Numbered from the stretch's first letter, positions 26,924-37,094 are shown. The stretch is 64,000 nt of DNA from Bacteroidota bacterium (GCA_016721765.1 JADKHO010000001.1:732001-796000); one strand, 5' to 3'. The notes: generated from the sequence alone by a model not told the origin. Numbers and translations: made by a program.

Positions 26924-28066
26924 ATGAGAACTCCGATTTACTTCGATTACAATGCTACAAGCCCAGTGGATCCGCGTGTGCTGGAAAAAATGCTTCCCTT
27001 TTTTACCGAACATTTTGGCAATGCCAGCAGCAAGTTACATGCTTATGGTTGGTTGGCTGAAGAGGCAGTAAAAGAAGCAAGATCAGAAGTTGCTCGGCTC
27101 ATAAATTGTGATACTTCCGAACTAATTTTCACTTCCGGGGCAACCGAATCGATAAATCTTGCACTAAAAGGCGCTTATAGTGCCTATCAAAAAAAAGGGA
27201 ACCATATTATTCTTGTTCGAAGCGAACACAAAGCCGTGATTGATTGCTGTGAAGGCCTTGCAAAACAAGGAGCTGAACTAAGTTATTTAAACGTAGACCG
27301 TGAAGGAAGAATTGATTTGCACGAATTAAAAAACGCATTTAAGGATAACACCATATTGGTGTGTATGATGCTCGCCAATAACGAATCGGGAGTAATTCAA
27401 GACATTGCGCAGGTTGCTGAAATTACACATTCGAAAAATGCACTCCTCTTGAGCGATGCTACTCAAGCCATTGGAAAAATACGAGTGGATGTGCAGGAAT
27501 TGGGTATTGATTTAATGCCCTTAAGCGCGCATAAGTTTTACGGACCCAAAGGTGTGGGTGCTTTGTTTGTGCGCCGTAAAAATCCGCGGGTAACCTTGCT
27601 CGCCCAACAACTTGGGGGTGGGCATGAAAACGGATTGCGTTCGGGCACCTTAAATGTCCCCGGGATTGTGGGGCTTGGTGCTGCTTGTGCTTTGGCCGAA
27701 GAGGAGCAATGGGATGACGCTATTCTCCTCTCGAGATTGCGTACCAAATTGGAGCAAAGTTTACTTGAGCTGGGTAATGTATTTGTGAATGGGAGTCAAA
27801 AGCACCGCTTGCCTAATGTAAGCAATCTTTGCTTTAGCGGAATTAAAGCAGCTCAACTCATTACTAAATTGCCTGATTTGGCTTTTTCAACCGGGTCGGC
27901 TTGCTCGAGTGCTTTGCCGGAACCTTCGCATGTGTTAAAAGCCATGGGTTTGGATGACGCTGCTGCTTATGCTTCAGCGCGATTTAGTTTGGGAAAGTAT
28001 ACCACTGAAGAGGAGGTAGATTTTTGTATTGAGAAAATCAGTACTGCTTTAACAAAGAATAATTAA
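26924..28066 (+). CDS. Cysteine desulfurase (IscS/NifS family)
   Basis: This PLP enzyme takes sulfur from cysteine as a protein persulfide for Fe-S cluster or thio-cofactor assembly. The 380-residue protein has FTSGATESINLALKG (69-83), the His of SEHKAV that stacks on PLP, LSAHKFYGPKG with the PLP-binding Lys204, and the mobile loop TGSACSS with catalytic Cys327. The frame opens with a GTG six bases earlier, but the ATG at 26924 fits the family start (TPIYFDYNATSP). It stands alone, with tRNA-Phe upstream on the other strand and repeats downstream. Whether it serves Fe-S assembly or tRNA thiolation cannot be told from context. Confidence 0.9.
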   Translation: MRTPIYFDYNATSPVDPRVLEKMLPFFTEHFGNASSKLHAYGWLAEEAVKEARSEVARLINCDTSELIFTSGATESINLALKGAYSAYQKKGNHIILVRSEHKAVIDCCEGLAKQGAELSYLNVDREGRIDLHELKNAFKDNTILVCMMLANNESGVIQDIAQVAEITHSKNALLLSDATQAIGKIRVDVQELGIDLMPLSAHKFYGPKGVGALFVRRKNPRVTLLAQQLGGGHENGLRSGTLNVPGIVGLGAACALAEEEQWDDAILLSRLRTKLEQSLLELGNVFVNGSQKHRLPNVSNLCFSGIKAAQLITKLPDLAFSTGSACSSALPEPSHVLKAMGLDDAAAYASARFSLGKYTTEEEVDFCIEKISTALTKNN

Positions 28067-28133
28067 TTCAAATTTCTTAACGCCAATTTCTCATAGGCCG
28101 GTCTTTTTCGGTTTTTGATGATGCTTTTTTTCG
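28065..28133. repeat. Intergenic direct repeat, copy 1
   Basis: This is the first of three copies of a sequence beginning AATTCAAATTTCTTAACG and containing CTCATAGGCCGGTC and GTTTTTGATGATGC. Copies 2 and 3 follow at 28358 and 28471. It overlaps the end of the desulfurase stop codon region. Confidence 0.8.
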
Positions 28134-28357
28134 TTTCTGTTTTTGATGATTTTCATGGGTGTTTGCGTTTTTTCATGGGTGTTTTCTTACTTTTTGCTTG
28201 ATCAAAAAGTAAGCAAAAAATCAAGGCTGATGAGCAATTGGCTAAAATTTAAATTCATTTTTACGCGCAACCCAAGCGCTCGATTTTGATTAGTAATAGC
28301 GAAATATTTTTGTTTCTCGCTTGAGGGTTGCTTACACAAGGCCCACGCTTAAAAATG
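28134..28357. other. Intergenic stretch between repeats
   Basis: No gene is seen. It contains TTTTTGCTTGATCAAAAAG near 28192-28211, an inverted-repeat word of the kind often seen after Bacteroidota genes, and a copy of the GAGGGTTGCTTxCAC block (28323-28336) that recurs at 28437. Confidence 0.5.
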
Positions 28358-28426
28358 AATTCAAATTTCTTAACGTCAATTTCTCATAGGCCGGTCCTTT
28401 TCGGTTTTTGATGATGCTTTTTTTCG
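28358..28426. repeat. Intergenic direct repeat, copy 2
   Basis: It is almost identical to copy 1 over 69 bases, from AATTCAAATTTCTTAACG to GATGATGCTTTTTTTCG. It forms a larger unit with the following GAGGGTTGCTTGCACTGGGC block, which also precedes it in diverged form, so the unit of duplication is about 113 bases. Confidence 0.8.
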
Positions 28427-28470
28427 TCTGCGCTCGAGGGTTGCTTGCACTGGGCCCATGTAGAAAAATG

Positions 28471-28518
28471 AATTCAAATTTCTTAATGCCAATTTCTCAT
28501 AGGCCGGTCCTTTTCGGT
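28471..28518. repeat. Intergenic direct repeat, copy 3 (shortened)
   Basis: It matches copies 1 and 2 for about 48 bases and then diverges after TTTTCGGT. It ends 51 bases before the stop codon of the aminopeptidase gene. Confidence 0.75.
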
Positions 28519-28568
28519 CCTTATTGAGATTTAAAAGTTTGTTAGAAAAGCTATTAATGGGAGTTAAT

Positions 28569-31178
28569 TTAATTGCTGTAATAGCGTAAAAGATTTTTAT
28601 CGGTTTCTTGTCCTTTTACGGATTCGAATAAGGCTTTAAGTTTTTGGTATTGGGCGTGGGCACTCTCGAGCGCTTGCGCATTAAGCTCGGCAGCCTTTTT
28701 AGCTTTTAGTTCGTTTTCGCGCGCTTCGTACATGCTTTGAAGCGAATCAATTGCTTGAAGTGCTACCAGCCTTACCCACCAAATGTTAGAAGTACGCGCT
28801 GTGGATTCTAACAATGGAAGTCCGGCATTAATAATTGAATCGCTTCTGCCAAGCAAATATTTACCATACAATTGTGTAAAACTGTATCTGCCATAGCTAT
28901 TAAAAAAGCGTTCACGAGAAATAAAAAAACTATTTTCAATATCTGAACCACTGCTCGAAAAAATTGTAAGGAGTGCACTTAAAATGGTGTAATTACTGTC
29001 GTTTTCAAAACGCTTTGCTTCTTCAAAACCCTGTTCGGGATTTTTTTCATAAAGGGTGCTAAGGGCTTGTGCGGCTACGGTGTAAGATTTATCATCGGAT
29101 GCATTTTTGTATACGTCTAGGAGGTCTTCTTCATTAAATAATTTGCCCAGCATTTCAATCGCATTGGCGCGTACACTTGGCTTTTCGTCCTTCAGTGCCA
29201 ATTTTATCAAAATGGGTCTTATTTCGGAATCGCCGTTATTTCCATGACTGTCTAATTTTTTTATTGCAAAATTTCGGATGCTCCAATTTTTATCGCTAAG
29301 CGCTTTTATAATAATTTCTTTTGATTTAGCAGTTGGGTTTTTACTGATGGCATCCAAAGCTTCGTAGCGATCGAGGTATAAGGGAGCATTCCTATATTGA
29401 AAGGCCCACTCTTCCTGGGTTTTGGTATCATTTTTTTTGCAGAGCAACATTTTTTCGGCATCCACATTCACCAAATTTGGCTTGGCCGCCACATCAAAAA
29501 CAAACTCTTCAGTTTCCTTTTTTAAGGTGATGTTGTGTCTTTCTTTTTTGCCAAAAGAATAAATATCTATTGCCATGGGTAGGCGATAGAGCGGCGTTTT
29601 GGATAAATCTTGCACTTGTTCGATGTGCACAATTTCCTTTTTTGTGGCCTCGTTGTACTCGTAGGTGATAAACAATTCGGGATGACCGCTGGCAAAAAAC
29701 CATTGGTTAAAAAACCAATTCAAATCCTGTCCACACACCTTTTCGAAGGTAAGGCGCAGCTCATGAATTTCAACAGTGGAAAACCGATGTTCAGTGAGGT
29801 ACAAGTTAAGTGCAGTAAAAAATGCATCGTCACCTACATAATTTCGAAGCATGTGTAAAATCCTACCACCCTTTTCGTAGCTGTGCCGGTCAAACATATC
29901 ATCCGTATCTTCATAATCGAAACGAATCATTTTTACTTGTTTGGCGCGCGCTTCATTGAAATATGAATTCAAATCATCTTGGTGGTGAATATCCGCATCT
30001 TCTCGCCCATTGTGGTATTCAAACCAAAGGTATTCGCCATAAGTGGCAAAAGATTCATTGAGTGCAGTGTTGCTCCAAGATTCGCAGGTAACCAAATCGC
30101 CAAACCATTGGTGAAACAATTCGTGCGAAATGTATTCTTCTTTTTCATTATCGAGTCGTTCGCGCGCTGTAATATTCATAAACTCTCCGTGTAAAGTGGC
30201 CGAGGTATTTTCCATCGAACCGCCCGGATAATCTCGCACAACAACTTGAGCGTATTTTTCCCAAGGAAAGTCTACGCCCAGTTTTTTGGAATAAAACTCA
30301 ATCATTTCAGGAGTATTTCCAAAGGTTCCTTGCGCTTCCTTACCGTAATTTTTTTCAACGTAATAACTTACTTCCTTGTTGCGCCATTTATCCTTCGTTA
30401 CTGAAAACTCACCAATGGCGAACATCGAAAGGTAAGGGGCTGCGGCAAGACTTTGTTTCCAGGTATCGGTGCGGGTGCCATCGTTATTATCGATTTGATT
30501 GAGCAATAAACCATTTGAAAGCGTAGTGTATTTTTTATCTACTGTAATAGCGATTTGTTGCGTCATGCGCTGATTGGGTGCGTCGATGGTGGGAAACCAG
30601 CAGGAGGCGGATTGTGTTTCGCTTTGGGTAAATATTTGTTTTGGTTTATTCGGATCACTTCCATCTGCATTGATAAAAAATAAACCTTTGTCGGATGTGG
30701 CTTCTCGTCGGCCTTTTAGTTCGAGATTATTCGCTTTAGCAACATATTCGATATAGAGTTGAAGGGTATCCTTGCGGGTGATGCTTTTATTGAGATTGAT
30801 GCTGATTATTTTTGTATCGTAATTGTATTCAGCCTTCGATTTTAAACCATTTCTAAGGATAAAAACATCCGTAAGTTCAAAGCTTTGTGCATTGAGTTTT
30901 ACTTGGTTTTGCGGATAGAAATACGGTTTAAGCGTAAGCGTAGCCTTTCCATATAAAAGCCCATTTTCCCAGTCCGGTTTTAATTCCAGTTTGGTATCCA
31001 GAATATCCATTTCATGGGCTTCGGATTCGTGGTAAACTGGGGTGTTATCTTTTGGATGAATAGTTAGGGTATCCAAATTAATGACCTGAGCCTTATCTGA
31101 TTTTGCAGTACGTTTGGAAGGATTACAGCTAAGCAGCACCAAAGCTACTGCGGAAAGCAGCAGCGAATAAAATTTCAT
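28569..31178 (-). CDS. M1-family aminopeptidase lipoprotein with HEAT-like C-terminus
   Basis: The ATG at 31178 gives a lipoprotein signal (LLSAVALVLLSC), placing the enzyme on a membrane facing the periplasm; the frame itself opens 11 codons earlier. M1 signatures are GGSMENTSAT (residues about 319-328, the exopeptidase motif) and the zinc site HELFHQWFG (352-360) with the third ligand in LNESFATYGEYL. The C-terminal third has HEAT-like repeats (KNWSIRNFAIKKLDSHG, then KPSVRANAIEMLGKLF), as usual in Bacteroidota M1 enzymes. It removes N-terminal residues from peptides. It is divergent from the biotin carrier gene. Confidence 0.9.
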   Translation of the reverse strand: MKFYSLLLSAVALVLLSCNPSKRTAKSDKAQVINLDTLTIHPKDNTPVYHESEAHEMDILDTKLELKPDWENGLLYGKATLTLKPYFYPQNQVKLNAQSFELTDVFILRNGLKSKAEYNYDTKIISINLNKSITRKDTLQLYIEYVAKANNLELKGRREATSDKGLFFINADGSDPNKPKQIFTQSETQSASCWFPTIDAPNQRMTQQIAITVDKKYTTLSNGLLLNQIDNNDGTRTDTWKQSLAAAPYLSMFAIGEFSVTKDKWRNKEVSYYVEKNYGKEAQGTFGNTPEMIEFYSKKLGVDFPWEKYAQVVVRDYPGGSMENTSATLHGEFMNITARERLDNEKEEYISHELFHQWFGDLVTCESWSNTALNESFATYGEYLWFEYHNGREDADIHHQDDLNSYFNEARAKQVKMIRFDYEDTDDMFDRHSYEKGGRILHMLRNYVGDDAFFTALNLYLTEHRFSTVEIHELRLTFEKVCGQDLNWFFNQWFFASGHPELFITYEYNEATKKEIVHIEQVQDLSKTPLYRLPMAIDIYSFGKKERHNITLKKETEEFVFDVAAKPNLVNVDAEKMLLCKKNDTKTQEEWAFQYRNAPLYLDRYEALDAISKNPTAKSKEIIIKALSDKNWSIRNFAIKKLDSHGNNGDSEIRPILIKLALKDEKPSVRANAIEMLGKLFNEEDLLDVYKNASDDKSYTVAAQALSTLYEKNPEQGFEEAKRFENDSNYTILSALLTIFSSSGSDIENSFFISRERFFNSYGRYSFTQLYGKYLLGRSDSIINAGLPLLESTARTSNIWWVRLVALQAIDSLQSMYEARENELKAKKAAELNAQALESAHAQYQKLKALFESVKGQETDKNLLRYYSN

Positions 31179-31275
31179 CGTATTTTTCAATAGGGGCGCA
31201 AATTTGAGCAAAAATAAGTGATTTTCAAAAGTATAGCCATCAAACGAAAGTGAAATTCAGAATTAAAGTTTTAAA

Positions 31276-31283
31276 TACATTTG
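31276..31283 (+). promoter_or_regulatory. -7 box for the biotin carrier gene
   Basis: TACATTTG fits TAnnTTTG and lies four bases before the ATG at 31288, implying a leaderless or nearly leaderless mRNA. A -33 box is not evident. Confidence 0.4.
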
Positions 31284-31287
31284 TAGC

Positions 31288-31803
31288 ATGTATAAAGTAA
31301 AATCTCTAAACGGAGCAGCCAGCGAATTTGAAATTACGTTTGATGCAGCTTCAAAAAACAGCGGTAAGATAAACGGCAAGGCCTTTGAATGGGACATTTT
31401 AGAAGAAAAACACGGACGTTTTCATGTATTGAAGGACAATAAATCATTCACCATTGAAGTTGTACATGCAGATGCTGCTGAAAAAAAATGCACCTTAAAG
31501 GTTAATGGTAATACCTATTCGTTCGAAATGAAAGACCAATTTGACGAGCTCTTGAAGAATCTGGGCTTGGATAAATTAGTGAGCGGAGTAGCAAAAGATT
31601 TAAAGGCACCTATGCCCGGTTTGGTGTTGGATGTGTTAGTTAAACCTGGAGATTCAGTTAAAAAAGGGGATTCCATTTTAGTGTTGGAAGCCATGAAAAT
31701 GGAAAACAATATTAAAGCAGCAGCAGATGCTGTGATTAAGAAAATTGCGGTTCGAAAAGGAAATGCAGTGGAAAAAAATCAAGTCTTGGTTTTGTTTGAA
31801 TAA
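31288..31803 (+). CDS. Biotin carboxyl carrier protein
   Basis: The 171-residue protein ends in a biotinyl domain. PMPGLVLDVLVKPGDSVKKG is followed by VLEAMKMENN, with biotin attached to Lys137. The N-terminal 95 residues form a beta-rich linker domain seen in Bacteroidota acyl-CoA carboxylase carriers. It carries carboxybiotin between the carboxylase and transferase subunits of an acyl-CoA carboxylase (propionyl- or acetyl-CoA). Those subunits are not encoded nearby, so the partner is unknown. Confidence 0.85.
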   Translation: MYKVKSLNGAASEFEITFDAASKNSGKINGKAFEWDILEEKHGRFHVLKDNKSFTIEVVHADAAEKKCTLKVNGNTYSFEMKDQFDELLKNLGLDKLVSGVAKDLKAPMPGLVLDVLVKPGDSVKKGDSILVLEAMKMENNIKAAADAVIKKIAVRKGNAVEKNQVLVLFE

Positions 31804-31949
31804 TTTACTTGTACCGTTTTTTTATGGTCATTTCCGTTTAATTTGTTGCAGCTTTGAAGGGAACAAAATCCATAACTGCTCAAGTTGCTTCCATGTATTT
31901 TTATCAATAAAAATAAACTGCATACGCTCTAATTGAGCACAATTTGTTT

Positions 31950-34700
31950 ATGAAAATTCCCCGCTTTCTTAAAATTTTTCTAATTACCCTTAGTTCATTG
32001 CTGATACTCTTGCTCAGTAGTGCTTTGGTAATCGTTTATTTTTATGAAGAAGAAGTAAAGCAATTGCTGGTAGGAGAAATCAACAAACAATTGAATACGC
32101 CGGTTTCCGTAAAAGGAATAGAGCTTTCGTTGATTAAGAAATTCCCAAATGCGAGTTTAGAATTTACCGAAGTTAGTGCAGCATCGGTTCAACCCGCCGA
32201 TAGCCTAGAAGATGAAGAACGCTTTACGGAGAAGCTTTTTGAAGCGCACAAATTATTTTTACAATTCAACATTCTAGATATTTTTCACAAAAAATACCGC
32301 ATTAAAAAAATTGAAATTGAGGGTGTAAAATTAAACTTGCTCATCACAAAAAAAGGGAGCGACAATTTTCATTTCTGGAAAACTTCGACTGATACTACCG
32401 CAAGCACTTTTAAGCTAAGTCTTGAAAACATTGAAGTACAGGATGCAGATGTGGTATTTAAAAATGAGTTGGACAATCAAATTTATTCCTTTGTCATCAA
32501 GGAGAGTGAGCTAAGTGGGAATTTTTCGGAAAGCAATTATGTCTTGGATACAAAGGGAGAGTATTTCGTGTCGGATATTGCCATAAATGGAACCAGTTAC
32601 TTAAAACGTAAATCATTGTTGTTGGAGGGAAGTTTGGAGGTAAGCCACAATAACCGATTTGAGTTTAAAAATGTGGAGTTGTTGTTAAATGATTTGGCAT
32701 TTAATTTAAGTGGTAATTTTATCCGCAACAGCGGTAAAAACGATGCGGTAGATTTGAGCATTACGGGTAAAAACCTGGATGTAAAAACATTTATTTCGTT
32801 GCTTCCTGACAGCTATCGCAAAAAACTGAATACCTATAGCAGCAGTGGTTTATTTTATTTTGAAACACGCATCAATGGTGAAATAGGGGAGCATATCGGA
32901 CCAAAAATAAGTGCCCAATTTGGCGTTAAATCGGGAGAAATTACAGAAGAAAATTCAAAATTAAATCTTGAAAAAATAAATTTATCCGGCACCTACAGCA
33001 ATGGAAAAAGCAGGAACAGTGCAGGAAGCGAATTGAGTATTGCCAATTTTAATGCACAATTAGGTAGCGGAAAGGTGTTGGGTAATTTTTCGATAAAGAA
33101 TTTTGAGAATCCTTACTTAACTATTGTTGCGGAGGCGCAATTGAACTTAAGCCAAGTGAAACAATTTTTAAAACTCGATACACTCGAAAAGTTTAGCGGG
33201 GCGCTTACATTGGATTTGGATTTTTCGGGAAACACCAGCCACATCTCGCATTTTTCGGGAGCTGATTTTGCCAAAACAAAAACTCAAGGTACGCTTACCT
33301 TGGAACAAGGAAGTGTAAAATTTGTTGGGGCAAAACAATCTTTTGAAAACCTGAATGCATCTTTGTTATTTAACAATAATGATATTGTAGTGAATGAATG
33401 TAATGGAAAAATAGAAGATTCGGATTTTGCTTTGAAAGGATTTTTTAGAAATGCCTTAGCCGCGACATTCAACAGTGAAGAAAAATTATTTATTGATGCC
33501 AGCCTTACTTCTCAAAAAATTGATTTAAATCAAATTTTAGCGGATGATGAAACATCAACAAAAAACAAAAAAGCATTTGAGCTAAAGTTTTCAGATCGCA
33601 TAAATGTAAATTTAAATGTGACGGTGCGCGAATTGGTTTTTAAGCGTTTTGAAGCAAGTGCAATTTCGGGAACTGTGAAATTGCAGGATAAAAAACTAGC
33701 CTTAAGTCCGATTACATTCTCAACCATGGATGGCACCGTACTTGCAAATGGAGTAATTGACGGAACAAGTGATGTTGATTTTAAAGCCATTTGCGATGCG
33801 GATTTGCGCAACATTACTATTTCGAAACTTTTTTATGAATTCGAAAATTTTGGAGGTACTACCTTGACCGATAAAAATTTGAAAGGGAAGGCATCTGCGA
33901 GTGTTCAGTTTTCGGGTAATTTTACTTCGGAGCTTCAATCCAAAACTGAAAGCATTGTTTCGCGATTTGATTTGACCATTGAAAATGGCGAGTTGCTCAA
34001 TTTTGAACCGTTGAAGAAGTTATCGCGTTTTATTTCCTTAACGGAGTTAAACGATATTCGATTTGCCTCTCTTAAAAATTCGATTGAAATTAAAAACCGA
34101 AAAATAAATGTTCCTAAAATGGAGATAAATTCATCGGCCATGAATTTGAGTGTTGCCGGTACGCATACGTTTGATAATGTGGTGGATTATCATTTTAAAC
34201 TTTTGCTGAATGAATTACTGGGAAAGAAAGCACGAAAAGCCAAAAAGGAAAATGAAGAATTTGGCACCGTAGAAGACGATGGATTGGGAAAAACAGCCAT
34301 CTATATCAGCATGAGTGGTCCGCTTGAAAACCCAAAAATTAGCTATGATAAAAGTGGTTTGAAGATGCAGATGAAACAAAATGTGGCCAGCGAAACACAA
34401 AACTTAAAATCGATTTTGAGGAATGAATTTGGCTGGTTTAAAAAAGACAGCACTATAAAAGCAGCTCCGCAAAAAAAGCAAAATGTTCGTTTTGAAACAG
34501 AGTGGGAAGAAAGTGATAAAGCGACAAAAGAAAGTTCGAATTCTGAAAAACAATTGCCCAAAGTGAAGGCAGTAAGCAACACCGAAGAGGAGAAAAAGAA
34601 AGTGAAGGTCTTGGACAATTTGTTTAAAAAAGTGGATGAGAAACCAAAAAAGAAAAAAGTAAAAGAAGAAAAGACAGAAAACTCGGACGATTTTAATTGA
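31950..34700 (+). CDS. AsmA-family protein
   Basis: The 916-residue protein has an N-terminal membrane anchor (FLITLSSLLILLLSSALVIV), then an AsmA start (LNTPVSVKGIELSLIKKFP) and a long beta-rich body, and ends in an AsmA C-terminal region (LKGKASASVQFSGN, then MSLSVAGTHTFDNVVDYHF). The last 100 residues are highly charged and Lys/Glu-rich. AsmA-like proteins span the periplasm and are linked to outer-membrane lipid transport and assembly. A TTG six bases upstream opens the frame, but the ATG at 31950 is chosen. Confidence 0.8.
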   Translation: MKIPRFLKIFLITLSSLLILLLSSALVIVYFYEEEVKQLLVGEINKQLNTPVSVKGIELSLIKKFPNASLEFTEVSAASVQPADSLEDEERFTEKLFEAHKLFLQFNILDIFHKKYRIKKIEIEGVKLNLLITKKGSDNFHFWKTSTDTTASTFKLSLENIEVQDADVVFKNELDNQIYSFVIKESELSGNFSESNYVLDTKGEYFVSDIAINGTSYLKRKSLLLEGSLEVSHNNRFEFKNVELLLNDLAFNLSGNFIRNSGKNDAVDLSITGKNLDVKTFISLLPDSYRKKLNTYSSSGLFYFETRINGEIGEHIGPKISAQFGVKSGEITEENSKLNLEKINLSGTYSNGKSRNSAGSELSIANFNAQLGSGKVLGNFSIKNFENPYLTIVAEAQLNLSQVKQFLKLDTLEKFSGALTLDLDFSGNTSHISHFSGADFAKTKTQGTLTLEQGSVKFVGAKQSFENLNASLLFNNNDIVVNECNGKIEDSDFALKGFFRNALAATFNSEEKLFIDASLTSQKIDLNQILADDETSTKNKKAFELKFSDRINVNLNVTVRELVFKRFEASAISGTVKLQDKKLALSPITFSTMDGTVLANGVIDGTSDVDFKAICDADLRNITISKLFYEFENFGGTTLTDKNLKGKASASVQFSGNFTSELQSKTESIVSRFDLTIENGELLNFEPLKKLSRFISLTELNDIRFASLKNSIEIKNRKINVPKMEINSSAMNLSVAGTHTFDNVVDYHFKLLLNELLGKKARKAKKENEEFGTVEDDGLGKTAIYISMSGPLENPKISYDKSGLKMQMKQNVASETQNLKSILRNEFGWFKKDSTIKAAPQKKQNVRFETEWEESDKATKESSNSEKQLPKVKAVSNTEEEKKKVKVLDNLFKKVDEKPKKKKVKEEKTENSDDFN

Positions 34701-34980
34701 GATTTCTCTAATTGCACCCCCCGGAATGCATTACCTTATCAAACAAAAGGAAGTAAAAGGCTCCGACAATTTGATTTCCACAACAAAATTGTAAATAGTT
34801 AATTTTTAACAACTTAAACCGTATTGAATTCCTGAACAATCTAAGAAATATGCGCATTTACCTACATTAACTTGAGTTAAATCAGCTGTTTAACTGATTT
34901 CTATCAGTATTCCACGATACGGAAGTGCAGAAATTTGGGCATTGAGATTCACGAATGAACTCAATCTCAATAAAACGTTT

Positions 34981-36177
34981 ATGAAAAATTCTTTCGTTAT
35001 CGGAATAACATTTAAAAATGCAAACATTGCCACCCGTAGTGCATTTTCGATTTCTGATGAGAAGCAAAAAGCGTGTTATGAATTGGCAAAAAGACATCCT
35101 TTCAGCGATTTTGTTGTACTCAGTACTTGCAACAGAACCGAAATATACGGCAGTGGATGTGTGCACCATGCGGAGCGTATTTTATCTGAAGTATGCAATC
35201 AACCAAAAGCATTATTAGATGAATACAAATTTGTGAAAACATCGCAAGATGTGCTTTCACACATTTTTCAGGTAGCATCCGGATTAGATTCACAAATTTT
35301 GGGTGATTATGAAATATTAGGTCAGTTTAAAAATGCTTGTCGCTTTTCTAAAGAAGAGGGCTTGTTGGGACCGGTATTTGAGCGTATGTCGAATGTATGC
35401 ATACAAGCTTCCAAGGAAATTAAAACCAAAACAGCATTGAGTAAAGGAACGGTATCCGCATCCTATGCAGCGATTGAAATATTGCAAGAAAAAGTAGCGG
35501 TAAAACCAACCAAATGTTTATTAATTGGAACCGGAAAATTTGGAAACAATATTTCAAAAAACATTAAACATTATTTACCACATTTTGATTTAACTGTTTC
35601 TAACAGGACTTACGAAACCGCTTTAGACATTGCCTTAAAGAATGGTTTTGGTTTGTTGCCATTTGAAGATATTAATGCCAACATTAAGGATTATGAGGTG
35701 GTAATTTTAAGTACCACAGCCGACAAATACATAGTGACACCCGAAAATTTAGCCCATTCGAAAACCAAGTTAATTTTAGATTTATCGATTCCACAAACCG
35801 TTCATCCACGTTGCAAACACATGGAAAATGTGGAAGTTTTAGATATCGATTCCATTTCTGCCATCCTTGATAAATCGTTGGAAAACCGAAAAACTTATTT
35901 GCCGGTTGCAAATCAAATCTTAAATAGTCATATTGCAGCCTTTGTTGACTGGAACACATTTTATGAGCAACGCAATCAAATTGTAAATTTGAAAAACATG
36001 TTGATTGAAGCCAGCAACTCTTGTCCACATTTAGCTCGTTTGGAGGAAGATAAAAAGAATGAATTAGTAAAAAAAACGGTACAGGCTTTTGTGCTTGAAC
36101 TTAAACAAAATAACGCTACCATCTCAGCACCTCATCAGATTGTAGCAAACTTTATGCGCCATGCAACGGTTAATTAA
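34981..36177 (+). CDS. hemA: Glutamyl-tRNA reductase
   Basis: It converts glutamyl-tRNA to glutamate-1-semialdehyde, the first committed step of C5 heme synthesis. The 398-residue protein has the catalytic motif VLSTCNRTEIYG with Cys50, the hinge and NADPH-binding region (LLIGTGKFGNN), and a C-terminal dimerisation domain. A TTG at 34942 opens the frame, but the ATG at 34981 (MKNSFVIGITFKN) fits the family. It overlaps hemC by 17 bases. The gene for the next enzyme of the pathway, hemL, survives only as a remnant after hemC. Confidence 0.92.
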   Translation: MKNSFVIGITFKNANIATRSAFSISDEKQKACYELAKRHPFSDFVVLSTCNRTEIYGSGCVHHAERILSEVCNQPKALLDEYKFVKTSQDVLSHIFQVASGLDSQILGDYEILGQFKNACRFSKEEGLLGPVFERMSNVCIQASKEIKTKTALSKGTVSASYAAIEILQEKVAVKPTKCLLIGTGKFGNNISKNIKHYLPHFDLTVSNRTYETALDIALKNGFGLLPFEDINANIKDYEVVILSTTADKYIVTPENLAHSKTKLILDLSIPQTVHPRCKHMENVEVLDIDSISAILDKSLENRKTYLPVANQILNSHIAAFVDWNTFYEQRNQIVNLKNMLIEASNSCPHLARLEEDKKNELVKKTVQAFVLELKQNNATISAPHQIVANFMRHATVN

Positions 36178-37087
36178 AATAGGATCACGCGACAGTAATT
36201 TGGCATTATGGCAAGCTAAATTCATTGAAAATTTATTGCAGCAACAAGGTTTAAAAACTGAAATCGTTCTTGTAAAAAGCGAAGGCGATATCAATTTGGT
36301 TTCGCCTTTGTATGAAATGGGTGTTCAGGGAATTTTTACAAAGAACTTGGATATGGCCTTGTTGAGTAATAAAATTGATATTGCTGTGCACTCTTTAAAA
36401 GATGTGCCAACTCAATTGCCCAAAAACTTAACGATTGCTGCCATACCTGAACGGGCAAATGTGAAAGATGCTTTGGTGTATGAAAACAGTTCGTTTGAGC
36501 TCTCCGAAAAAGCAGGCATTACCATTGCCACCAGCAGTTTGCGCAGAAAAGCGCAATGGTTGAATAAATATCCTCAACATGCAATTGAATCGATTCGAGG
36601 GAACATTAATACACGACTTGAAAAATTAAAAAGCACTCCGCAGTGGAGTGGGGCTTTGTTTGCCTGTGCCGGGATTAATCGCATTGGTTTAGAAGTTCCG
36701 AATAAACTGGAGTTGGATTGGATGCTACCTGCGCCTGCCCAAGGTGCGCTAGCTGTGGTGTGTAGAGAAGATGATTTAGAAGTAGATAAAATTTGCAGCA
36801 CCTTAAATCATTCCGAAACCTCCATTTGTGTTGGAATAGAACGCTCCTTTTTACGTCACCTCAAAGGTGGCTGTTCCATACCTATTGCAGCACTTGCGGT
36901 TGTTAGTGATAAGCGTATACATTTTCGAGGAAATATACTTTCGCTGGATGGAGCAAGAAAAGTGGAAGTGGAAATGGAATTTGATGTAGCGGATCATATG
37001 AATGCAGGTAGGTTAGCAGCCGAAGAGTTGTTATCAAAAGGCGGGGACAAAATAGCGCTGGAATTAAAAAGCTTGATGACCGAGTAA
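36161..37087 (+). CDS. hemC: Porphobilinogen deaminase (hydroxymethylbilane synthase)
   Basis: It joins four porphobilinogens into hydroxymethylbilane. The 308-residue protein starts with KIGSRDSNLALWQA, has HSLKDVPT (77-84), SSLRRKAQ and RGNINTRL, and LKGGCSIPIAA with Cys238, which binds the dipyrromethane cofactor. Length is normal for the family. It overlaps hemA by 17 bases and is therefore translationally coupled. No hemD or hemE follows; a broken hemL does. Confidence 0.92.
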   Translation: MQRLIKIGSRDSNLALWQAKFIENLLQQQGLKTEIVLVKSEGDINLVSPLYEMGVQGIFTKNLDMALLSNKIDIAVHSLKDVPTQLPKNLTIAAIPERANVKDALVYENSSFELSEKAGITIATSSLRRKAQWLNKYPQHAIESIRGNINTRLEKLKSTPQWSGALFACAGINRIGLEVPNKLELDWMLPAPAQGALAVVCREDDLEVDKICSTLNHSETSICVGIERSFLRHLKGGCSIPIAALAVVSDKRIHFRGNILSLDGARKVEVEMEFDVADHMNAGRLAAEELLSKGGDKIALELKSLMTE

Positions 37088-37094
37088 TTTTTTT

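Noticed and set aside
28065..28518. Three repeat copies considered as a CRISPR array
   Set aside because: Copies are long (48-69 bases), unevenly spaced, of decreasing length, and the intervening sequence is itself partly repeated. No cas genes are nearby.
34942..34980. Upstream TTG start for hemA
   Set aside because: The 13 extra residues are not part of the family; the ATG at 34981 gives the conserved N-terminus.
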